Shown: piece by piece, positions 43,252 to 50,713 of the stretch | Numbering within the stretch: the stretch's first letter is position 1 | How the letters are laid out: every line of letters starts with the position of its first letter | NCBI GenBank assembly: GCA_900767815.1 | Contig: CAAGAM010000150.1 | Span: forward strand, 9,788-73,787 | Length of the DNA: 64,000 bases | DNA from: Clostridia bacterium | GTDB taxonomy: Bacteria > Bacillota > Clostridia > Christensenellales > Borkfalkiaceae | Direction: 5' to 3' | Notes under the pieces: model-generated | Seen by the model: the letters and a program-made list of their open reading frames with translations, nothing else | What the model was told of the DNA's origin: nothing | Database searches by the model: none | Translations under genes and position numbers: made by a program

Positions 43252-43873
43252 TTTATACGATTTATTCGGTCTCGACGAAGGCTGTACGGACGAAGAGCTT
43301 GACGCGGCTTACGGAAGACTGCGCTCCAAATATGCAGAAGACAGATTTTTAGAAGGCGAGGCGGGAAACACCGCCGCAAAAAAACTCACCGAGCTTGATA
43401 ACGCTTATCGCGATATAGTAGCGCAGAGAAGAGAGGCGTCAAACGCTTCCGCGGGTACGCAGAATAACGCTTTTAAATCCGTTGAGGATAAGATAAGAAG
43501 CGGAGACCTTGCGGGCGCGCAGAACGAACTCGACGGTTTCAACGAGAGAAATGCGGAATGGCATTATCTGCAATCGGTTGTGTACTATAAGAAGAACTGG
43601 ACAAACGAGAGCAAAAAACAGCTCGAAATCGCCATGCAGATGAATCCTTCCGAGCAGAAATACAAAACCGCTTACGATAAACTTCTCGAAAAAATCAAGA
43701 ACGATTCCAATAAAAACTTTTCGAGTTATACGGGAAACGGCGGCGCTAACAACGGCGGCGGAAGATACGACGACGGCGCGCCGCAGATGGGCGGAGACAG
43801 CTGCGTCGACTGGTGCTGTCAGATGGCTCTCTGCAACATAGCCCTTAACTGCTGCTGCAACAGTTGCCGTTAA
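43241..43873 (+). CDS. J-domain-like protein with cysteine-rich C-terminus
   Basis: 210 aa. Residues 1-60 resemble a DnaJ J-domain (LYDLFGLDEGCTDEELDAAY, ELDNAYRDI), but the HPD tripeptide needed to stimulate Hsp70 is absent (KYAEDRF at that place). A linker and a TPR-like helical stretch (EWHYLQSVVYYKKNW) lead to a Gly/Asn-rich tail ending in a 23-residue segment with eight cysteines (CC, CCC pairs). The gene is coupled to DUF5685 and a membrane protein 2 bp downstream. Function is unknown. Confidence 0.8.
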   Translation: MANNLYDLFGLDEGCTDEELDAAYGRLRSKYAEDRFLEGEAGNTAAKKLTELDNAYRDIVAQRREASNASAGTQNNAFKSVEDKIRSGDLAGAQNELDGFNERNAEWHYLQSVVYYKKNWTNESKKQLEIAMQMNPSEQKYKTAYDKLLEKIKNDSNKNFSSYTGNGGANNGGGRYDDGAPQMGGDSCVDWCCQMALCNIALNCCCNSCR

Positions 43874-43874
43874 A

Positions 43875-44414
43875 ATGAAAAACTCAAAGCTTATCGCGCT
43901 GTCCGCAATTGCGACGGCGTTTTCGCTTATATTCCTTGTTCTCGGCGCAACCATACCCGCGCTCGATTATTCGGGCATATTCATGGCGAGCCTTTGCGTG
44001 ATGCTTCCGCTTGCGAAAAAAAACGCGAAAGCGGGGCTTATGACTTACGCCGCAACGCTTTGCCTTTCGTGCCTGCTTGTCGGGGCAACTACGTCCCGAT
44101 GGGAAATAGTGATAATTTACGCCCTCTTTTTCGGGCTTCACCCCACGGTTAATTATTTTTTCCGTGAGAAAAAACTGAACGTTGTTTTAGCTACGCTCAT
44201 CAAAACCGTGTGGTTTGTGGGTGTGCTGATTCTTATTTACAATCTTTTCACCGATTTTCTCTTCGACGCGAGTTTTATTCAGAAGGAATGGGTGAAAAAA
44301 TACATTTATCTGATACTGGCAGGCGGCGGAGCGGTCGGATTTATTCTGTACGATTTCCTTATGGTGAGATTTCAACGCCTTGTAGATATTCAAGTTTCGA
44401 GGATGAAATTATAA
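43875..44414 (+). CDS. Polytopic membrane protein, unknown
   Basis: 179 aa with about five hydrophobic helices (near 7-27, 30-45, 53-72, 78-95, 105-130 and 142-160) and short loops. Starts 2 bp after the J-like gene, so the three genes form one transcript. It has features seen in small substrate-binding membrane subunits of ECF-type transporters, but there is no diagnostic motif. Called as a hypothetical membrane protein. Confidence 0.75.
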   Translation: MKNSKLIALSAIATAFSLIFLVLGATIPALDYSGIFMASLCVMLPLAKKNAKAGLMTYAATLCLSCLLVGATTSRWEIVIIYALFFGLHPTVNYFFREKKLNVVLATLIKTVWFVGVLILIYNLFTDFLFDASFIQKEWVKKYIYLILAGGGAVGFILYDFLMVRFQRLVDIQVSRMKL

Positions 44415-44466
44415 AGCGCGGCTATGCGGCTGTCCGGCGCAATTTATTTAAGGGATACGATTAAAA

Positions 44467-45885
44467 ATGGAGAAAAACGAGGAATACATCGGCATTGTCG
44501 AGAAAACCGGGTCTAACGGCGAGGGGATTTTAAAAAACGGGGACTATACGGTTTTCGTGCCTTACGCCCTTCCCGAGGAAAAAATTAAATATAAAGTTTT
44601 AAAGGTTAAAAAGAATATTTGCTTCGCGAAGCTTATCGAACTTTACGTTCCGTCCGAGGAGAGGGTTCGCCCTAAATGCCGTGTATACGAAAAGTGCGGC
44701 GGGTGCCAGCTTCAGCATTTAAAATATAAACATCAGCTTATTCTTAAAAGAAAGATCGTTAAAGATTGTCTTTCGAAAATCGCGTTTTTAGACGAAAAAA
44801 TTATGCCGACGGTGCCGAGCGAACTCGAATACGGCTATCGGAACAAGCTTCAGCTTCCTATAAGGACGGAAAAAAACGGCATAGCGATCGGCTTTTTTGC
44901 TCAGAACAGCCACAGAATAGTGCAGATAAACGATTGTCCCATTCAGCCGTGGTGGTGCGGGAAAATCATTAAAATAATCAGAAAATACATAGACGTTTTT
45001 GACGTTACGGCATACAGCGAAGAGAGTAAATGCGGGCTTTTAAAACACGTCGTCGTGCGCGACGTGGACGGAAAACTCATAATAACCGTTGTTATAAACG
45101 GCAACGAACTGCCGCAGGTAAACAAACTTGTTGACCTTCTTTCAACCGAATTCGGCGAGTTCAGTCTTTTCGTAAATATCAATAAGGACGACACGAACGT
45201 TATTTTCGGAAAAGAATTCAAGTGCGTTTACGGCAGAAAAAAAGTCGTTTCGTCCGATATGGGCGTTAAATTCGAGATAGGTCCCGAATCGTTCATGCAG
45301 GTGAACGATCTTGTCCGCAGAAATATTTACCGCGAAGCCGTTAAAGCCGCCGACCCCGATCCCGATACCGTCGTTATAGACGCGTACAGCGGCGCGGGAC
45401 TTTTGACGGCTATTTTCGCAACGCGCGCCAAAAAAGCGGTCGGCATAGAAATCGTCAAAGAAGCGGTCGACTGTGCGGACGAGCTTAAAAAGCTTAACGG
45501 ACTCGACGAAAAAATGGAAAATATCTGCGCTCCGTGCGAAGTCGCGCTCCCCGTGGTTATGGAAAGGGAAAGGCTCGGAGGAACGAAATTCACGCTTATT
45601 CTCGATCCGCCGCGCCAAGGCGTGGACGAAAAGCTTATTTCGGCGATAAAAACCGCCATGCCCGAAAGGATAGTGTATATTTCATGTTCGCCGCAAACCC
45701 TTTCGAGAGATCTCGGCTTGCTTTCGGAAACTTTGGTTCGGGAAGACGGCGAGCTTAAAAAGGCTCCAGAAAACGGCGAATTCTCTAAATATAAGATAGA
45801 ATACGTCAAACCTTTCGATATGTTTCCCCAAACCCGCCACGTCGAAACCGTTTGCGTTTTGAAACGAGAAAAACACAATATATAG
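44467..45885 (+). CDS. rlmD: 23S rRNA (uracil-5-)-methyltransferase (RlmD/TrmA family)
   Basis: 472 aa. N-terminal TRAM domain, 4Fe-4S cysteines in CRVYEKCGGCQLQH (residues near 76-84), SAM-binding VVIDAYSGAGLLT and the catalytic Cys in YISCSPQTLSRDL with PFDMFPQTRHVETV at the C-terminus. It methylates a conserved uracil of 23S rRNA. RlmCD-like paralogs are common in Firmicutes, so the exact position (747 or 1939) is not certain. It is the last gene of typical chromosomal composition before the low-G+C region. Confidence 0.93.
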   Translation: MEKNEEYIGIVEKTGSNGEGILKNGDYTVFVPYALPEEKIKYKVLKVKKNICFAKLIELYVPSEERVRPKCRVYEKCGGCQLQHLKYKHQLILKRKIVKDCLSKIAFLDEKIMPTVPSELEYGYRNKLQLPIRTEKNGIAIGFFAQNSHRIVQINDCPIQPWWCGKIIKIIRKYIDVFDVTAYSEESKCGLLKHVVVRDVDGKLIITVVINGNELPQVNKLVDLLSTEFGEFSLFVNINKDDTNVIFGKEFKCVYGRKKVVSSDMGVKFEIGPESFMQVNDLVRRNIYREAVKAADPDPDTVVIDAYSGAGLLTAIFATRAKKAVGIEIVKEAVDCADELKKLNGLDEKMENICAPCEVALPVVMERERLGGTKFTLILDPPRQGVDEKLISAIKTAMPERIVYISCSPQTLSRDLGLLSETLVREDGELKKAPENGEFSKYKIEYVKPFDMFPQTRHVETVCVLKREKHNI

Positions 45886-45943
45886 TATTGTATGCGGAAA
45901 AACATACAATATACTGGTTTGTTTTGCGGCAGTGTCCACCATT

Positions 45944-45982
45944 TGTCCACGCTATTTAAGCCGCGTGGACATTTATTTTATT
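45944..45982 (+). terminator. Terminator of rlmD
   Basis: A 9-bp perfect stem TGTCCACGC/GCGTGGACA, 45944-45952 with 45963-45971, is followed by a T-rich tract. It is 59 bp after the rlmD stop. Confidence 0.8.
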
Positions 45983-46019
45983 TATATAATTGAAATTTTT
46001 TGCTTATTTTTTGAGCAAT

Positions 46020-46150
46020 TTCATCGGGGAGAGGAGCAAAGCCTAGCATCGTATCAGGTCTATTTTTCGCTGTATCAGCAACTCGCAGGCAACAAAAAAG
46101 AAGATGATGACGAAAGCGACGAATTCCGCAAGGGGTTAGTCTTGAGTTAA
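46020..46150 (+). pseudogene. Possible 3' remnant of a gene
   Basis: An open frame ending at 46150 encodes a polar tail (SLASYQVYFSLYQQLAGNKK then DDDESDEFRKG) without an upstream start and ribosome site of its own. It keeps the codon habits of the left-hand region although the next bases are A+T rich. I do not recognise the protein; it may be a remnant cut at the junction or chance coding. Confidence 0.3.
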
Positions 46151-46226
46151 ATAAAATTATAAATTAAATTTTGTGGTTTTGTCTATGATGTGGCTTTATG
46201 ACAATACAACAATAGTGAATAATTTG

Positions 46227-46267
46227 AAACATGATTTCCTGATTTCAGGAGTCATGTTTTTATTTTT
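46227..46267 (+). terminator. Orphan terminator
   Basis: A long stem (46227-46234 with 46252-46259, continued by TCCTGA/TCAGGA at 46237-46242/46245-46250) ends in a T-rich run. No complete gene lies just upstream, so its gene was lost or lies beyond the junction. Confidence 0.8.
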
Positions 46268-46392
46268 ATGGAACATATTTGAATATAAAAAATCAAAATT
46301 TCAGCAATAATATTTTATACCGGAAAAGGAATTCCGTAAAAAAAATGGATTTACAAATGTTAAAAAAATGAAAATAGCTGTTAATTTTCAGA

Positions 46393-46421
46393 TTGAAATT
46401 ATTATCTGAATATTTTATAAT
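46393..46421 (+). promoter_or_regulatory. GH1 gene promoter
   Basis: TTGAAA (46393-46398), 17 bp and TATAAT (46416-46421), 44 bp before the GH1 ATG, which has AGGAGG at 46454-46459. Confidence 0.8.
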
Positions 46422-46464
46422 ATAAAATATGTTTTTCTAAGATAAAAGCATGCAGGAGGCAAAA

Positions 46465-47778
46465 ATGAAAGATTTTGTTTGGGGTGTTGCTACAGCTGCA
46501 GCACAGATAGAAGGCGCATTTAATGAAGACGGAAAAGGGTTGAATATCTGGGATGTGTTCAGTCGTATACCTGGAACTATTCGTAATGGTGACAGGCCGG
46601 ATGTGGCATGTGACAGTTATCACAAATGGAAAGAAGATGTTAAGTTGTTAAAAGACTTAGGAGTAAACGGATATCGTTATTCTGTTTCGTGGTCACGAAT
46701 ATTACCTGAAGGAAAGGGACAAATTAATCAAAATGGCTTGGATTATTATCGCCGTTTGACAGACACTTTGGCAGAGGCAGGCATTGCACCAAACATTACA
46801 TTGTATCATTGGGATTTGCCGTATGAACTGGAGAGATTGGGTGGTTGGCTGAATCGTGACGTTGCAGACTGGTTTGCAGATTATGCAGATATTGTTTTCA
46901 GAAATATTCCAAATGCGCAGATGTTTGCTACCCATAACGAACCGATTGCCACGTATGTAGGATATGCGTTGAAAGGTTTTGCGCCGGGTTTCGGACTTGA
47001 GAAATACGGCCGTCAGGCTAATCATAATTTATTGCTTTCTCATGGAAAAGCAGTAGAACGATTCCGTTCCAGTGGAAATAAGGCAAAAATTGGCATTGTT
47101 GTCGATATTTGGAACAGAGTACCTGCAGATCCATATTCAGAAGCTGATGTAAGATTAGCTAAAGAGCAGAACGGGCTTGCACATGGAAGTTATCTGTCCC
47201 CTCTTTTTTGTGGGGAATATAACAAGTATGTTGAAGAGATGATGAGAAGAAGAGGAATTAAAATTGAACGACAGGACGGAGATCTCAGTCTGATTGGCGC
47301 TCCTTTGGATTTTTATGGACTAAATTGTTACAACAGAGTTGTAGTCAGTTCAAGGCCGGATGTTGATGTGAAAAAGGTTATTTCCCAGAACGGCGGAAAT
47401 TTTTTGGATAACGGAAATGAATTGTATCCTGATGCGATTTACGATGCGTTGAAGATTGCAAGAGACGAATACAAAGTTGATATACCTGTTTACATTACGG
47501 AAAACGGTGTCGGCTTTGAAAACGAAAAAGTTGAAGATGGAATGATCCGTGACGAACAGCGTATTGCATATCTGAAAAGTGCATTTGAATCATTAGGGCG
47601 GGCAATTAACGAAGGATTTGATGTCAGGGGATATTTCTTGTGGTCATTGACGGATAATTTTGAGTGGAATGCAGGGTATTCGATGAAGTTTGGCCTGCAT
47701 ACACGGGACAGACAGAAAAAAGCCAGCGCAGACTTTTACAGGGACTGGATTTCGTCGCATAGAGACGGAAGATGTTAA
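46465..47778 (+). CDS. GH1 beta-glucosidase / 6-phospho-beta-glucosidase-type enzyme
   Basis: 437 aa, no signal peptide, so cytoplasmic. Start ATG 46465 follows AGGAGG. GH1 motifs: FVWGVATAAAQIEGAF at the start, acid/base Glu159 in THNEP, nucleophile Glu346 in VYITENGVGFE and the ending SLTDNFEWNAGYSMKFGL with DRQKK. The W-x-x-G-Y...FGL ending fits plain beta-glucosidases better than 6-phospho enzymes. It is monocistronic with its own promoter just before the rhamnoside operon. Codon use (CGT arginines, TTG leucines) differs from genes left of 46 kb. Confidence 0.94.
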   Translation: MKDFVWGVATAAAQIEGAFNEDGKGLNIWDVFSRIPGTIRNGDRPDVACDSYHKWKEDVKLLKDLGVNGYRYSVSWSRILPEGKGQINQNGLDYYRRLTDTLAEAGIAPNITLYHWDLPYELERLGGWLNRDVADWFADYADIVFRNIPNAQMFATHNEPIATYVGYALKGFAPGFGLEKYGRQANHNLLLSHGKAVERFRSSGNKAKIGIVVDIWNRVPADPYSEADVRLAKEQNGLAHGSYLSPLFCGEYNKYVEEMMRRRGIKIERQDGDLSLIGAPLDFYGLNCYNRVVVSSRPDVDVKKVISQNGGNFLDNGNELYPDAIYDALKIARDEYKVDIPVYITENGVGFENEKVEDGMIRDEQRIAYLKSAFESLGRAINEGFDVRGYFLWSLTDNFEWNAGYSMKFGLHTRDRQKKASADFYRDWISSHRDGRC

Positions 47779-47807
47779 AAAACAGTAAATTAAAATTAAA
47801 ATACAAA

Positions 47808-47837
47808 TTGAAAATCATGCGTATTTTGTTTTATAAT
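47808..47837 (+). promoter_or_regulatory. Promoter of the glycoside-uptake operon
   Basis: TTGAAA (47808-47813), 18 bp and TATAAT (47832-47837). It leaves about 110 nt of leader before ATG 47957, whose ribosome site is AGGAGGT at 47947. Confidence 0.7.
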
Positions 47838-47956
47838 ACAATCATAAAACGAAAAATGCAGTTGTATGAGTTTTTTATCCGAAAAAATATGAAGATTATT
47901 AAAGCGTGGAAAAACAACTTTTGTTTATTCTTACGCAACTAAATCAGGAGGTAACG

Positions 47957-50713
47957 ATGAGAACAAAAAGCAAGACGATTTTGACATTTTTGACTATGAT
48001 CGTATTTTGTTTTTCGATGGCAATGTTTTCCATAACTGTTATAAGGCCGGTCAGTGCAGCAGAGGCTGATCCTTTACAGATCGAAGAGGTGCAGTTATTA
48101 AAAAATCAGGATAATGGAACGAACTGTTGGTTAGTAATCAAATTTAATCAGAATGTTGTTTCCCATGCAAATCCGGGCAATGTTAACAATGAAGACGTAA
48201 GAAGCAAATTGCTTATCAATGGAAAGTCTATTTATGCATATGAGGCTGAAGACAAGATAGCCACATCGTGCTATTATAACTATCCTGTGGGACAAAATCT
48301 TATTCGTATAAACATTCCGGTTAAAAATTTTTCCGCTGTGTTTAACAGTGATGCAGAAACCGGAGAAATTCTTAATACTGAAATCGTATTACAGAACGGA
48401 ATGAAATTTGAAAATGGCTTGACTGTTTCTGAAGATATTGTAGTTACTTATTATTCGGCAGCAGATACTTTTTTGTTGCCGGGACAGGATATTTCTTCAA
48501 TCGCTACCAATGTGGAAGCTGTGCATTATTATGTAAATGTCAAACATCTGAGAATCTATTTTGATGCTCCGGTTGGATCTGCAACAACTACATCGGAGAT
48601 TGCGCAGAATGCAATGGACAAAATTCTTATTAATGGTAAATCTGTTAAACAGCGCAATCTGGAGCTTTATATTGATCCTGCATCTATAATCGGTCCTTCT
48701 TCTACTGAGGGTAATTGGTTTGAATGGGTTGACGGTAAAGATGTCTGGGGTGGTGCAACAGGTCATCTGAATTGCCGTTATATGATTCGTATAAGTCTTT
48801 CTTCTTCTACGGGCAGCTACAATTTGAAGCGTGACGGCACGGATGTTGTGGAATTTTTACCCGGCTTAAAAACGGCAAATGGAAAAGTCCTTCTCAACTC
48901 AGTAGTATTTAAACTGTCGGATGACGGATTTAACCGTGTCGGCTGGAAAGACAGTATTGTGGATGAATGGGATAAGGCTCGAAACATTGTTGAAACTGAT
49001 TATACTCTTTCTCGTGGGGAAAATAATTGTGCGCAATTACGTATTATCCCTATAGGTGAATTTAATCCGGTATCATCGGCACAGGAATTCAGCGCATCAG
49101 AGATCAGCATGTATTTCTCCCAGGTGGAAATGAACGGAAGGTCTATTGCTTCCATAGCAGGCGTCGGTGTCAGCGGGTATGAAATTGAAGATGGAAAATT
49201 TGGTTTGTTGATTACGTTCCCCGAAAACTTAGTAAAATTTGACGGAACGGATACTTTTGCCCTTTTAGGTGGCTATGTTTTCCCGAATGGCAACGATTCA
49301 CGTGCAGAGTTAGTAGAGTTTACTAATTCTCCTATGACGGCAACTACGTCATACGATGCATCGGCAGGCAAGACCACTATTATTTTGAAAACAGAAAAAA
49401 GTCCGGGCGATGCCGGTGAATATGCATCTCTGAAAATCGGTGATTCGGCAATTACCGTTGAAAGTGTAACGGCAAACGAAATAGAACTTAGTTTTTCCGG
49501 ACGTTTGAAAAATAATGATGTTTTCACGGTACCACAAGGAACGATTGATGGCAGAGGTTATGCCGTTGCAAATGATATTGAGTATGTGTATTATGCAGAA
49601 ACCGGACTGTTGGTTTCTCGTAAACCTTCATCATATTTCCTTGTGGATAAAGTTAATGCAATCAAAAATCAGGACGGTGGTAAGAATAGCTGGGTAGTTG
49701 TTGATTTCCGTGAATCTGTAGTGAATTACAGCGGTTATCCTGTAAAAATTACGGGTGACGAGATTGCAAACTATGGTTATATAAAACTTAACGGCAGACC
49801 TGTAACAGACGCTGCCGATACAGCAGAAAATGCAGGCATTGGCGTATACTGGACAACTGAATCACAGTTACAGATTGTTATTCCATCAGGTAACGAACTT
49901 TTGGATTTTACCAAACAGCTTACAATTAGTATAGAAAAGGAATTTCGCACCATATTGAATGCCGGTTCAAATGGAGTTTTCGAACAAACCTTGCAGAAAT
50001 ACAGTGAGCGAGATGGTATGTGGAAGGAAGTTTTTTCTGATGATGGATTGCTTTTTGATACTAATATGGATTTAAAGGTAACGGGGGTTGGTTCTTATAC
50101 CGATGAAGGTGAAAATGTTTCTTTTGCAATTACATTCAATCAGGATATAGCTTACGGGTATTTCCCACACGCAAACAGTACTGCAACCTTTATGAGTAGT
50201 ATGTTACAGCAGTTTTACACACAGAACGAAATTAAATATTTCGTATACAACGGCCTTGGTGACAGCATACGTGACAATATTATTCTTGACGGCAAGAGTA
50301 TCTGGGAGCGTATGGAAGTTGAAGGACCTATAATGAATCAGTACATTATGTTGCATTATGGTACAGTCGGAACTACAACAATGCAGATTTTTATAAACAA
50401 AAAGAGCCGGAGTATTGATTTTGTCAATACATCAAAAGCGCATACACTTACGATTAAGGCAGGCTTCCAGGTTCCGAATGGAGGAACTATTGCAAATGAC
50501 ACAACATTTGTTTACAACCCTACAACTAAGACATGGTCGTTGAAAGGAAACGGAACTTCGGAAAAAATTCCGGTGGATACCGGAAAAAGCAGTTATCCGA
50601 TTGTAAGCAAAGGTTGTAGTGGCGGTATTGCAATGGAGGGAATGTTACCTGTGACAGCAACTTTGTTGATGCTGACGGCAGTGGTGTTGCAAAAAAGGAG
50701 AAAACAATCATGA
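47957..50713 (+). CDS. Secreted surface protein with repeated unnamed module and C-terminal SKGC tail
   Basis: 918 aa. Start ATG 47957 has AGGAGGT. Signal peptide residues 1-35 (ending VSAAEA). About six divergent copies of a 100-150-aa module follow, each with a FNQ/FDA-V-type strand, an I-x-I/LNGK-S turn and an ending like DGTDTFALLGGYVFPNG. The C-terminus reads SKGCSGG, a hydrophobic helix and RRK, a sorting-type tail shared with the protein at 58577. It is first in the operon and overlaps the next gene by 4 bp. A glycan-binding surface role is an inference. Confidence 0.75.
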   Translation: MRTKSKTILTFLTMIVFCFSMAMFSITVIRPVSAAEADPLQIEEVQLLKNQDNGTNCWLVIKFNQNVVSHANPGNVNNEDVRSKLLINGKSIYAYEAEDKIATSCYYNYPVGQNLIRINIPVKNFSAVFNSDAETGEILNTEIVLQNGMKFENGLTVSEDIVVTYYSAADTFLLPGQDISSIATNVEAVHYYVNVKHLRIYFDAPVGSATTTSEIAQNAMDKILINGKSVKQRNLELYIDPASIIGPSSTEGNWFEWVDGKDVWGGATGHLNCRYMIRISLSSSTGSYNLKRDGTDVVEFLPGLKTANGKVLLNSVVFKLSDDGFNRVGWKDSIVDEWDKARNIVETDYTLSRGENNCAQLRIIPIGEFNPVSSAQEFSASEISMYFSQVEMNGRSIASIAGVGVSGYEIEDGKFGLLITFPENLVKFDGTDTFALLGGYVFPNGNDSRAELVEFTNSPMTATTSYDASAGKTTIILKTEKSPGDAGEYASLKIGDSAITVESVTANEIELSFSGRLKNNDVFTVPQGTIDGRGYAVANDIEYVYYAETGLLVSRKPSSYFLVDKVNAIKNQDGGKNSWVVVDFRESVVNYSGYPVKITGDEIANYGYIKLNGRPVTDAADTAENAGIGVYWTTESQLQIVIPSGNELLDFTKQLTISIEKEFRTILNAGSNGVFEQTLQKYSERDGMWKEVFSDDGLLFDTNMDLKVTGVGSYTDEGENVSFAITFNQDIAYGYFPHANSTATFMSSMLQQFYTQNEIKYFVYNGLGDSIRDNIILDGKSIWERMEVEGPIMNQYIMLHYGTVGTTTMQIFINKKSRSIDFVNTSKAHTLTIKAGFQVPNGGTIANDTTFVYNPTTKTWSLKGNGTSEKIPVDTGKSSYPIVSKGCSGGIAMEGMLPVTATLLMLTAVVLQKRRKQS

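Larger units (their letters stand above)
45886..46464. other. Junction interval between host-like and low-G+C regions
   Basis: About 580 bp without an intact gene. Contents: an imperfect stem-loop just after rlmD (about 45891-45926), a terminator (45944-45982), an ORF fragment ending at 46150 that still has host-like codons, a terminator without an obvious gene (46227-46267), and the GH1 promoter. Composition switches near 46140-46160. It may be a recombination or assembly junction. Confidence 0.6.

Noticed and set aside
45932..46150. Complete 72-aa gene
   Set aside because: Its only start overlaps the rlmD terminator, has no ribosome site, and the N-terminal part looks like translated non-coding A+T-rich DNA; only the C-terminal piece may be a gene remnant.
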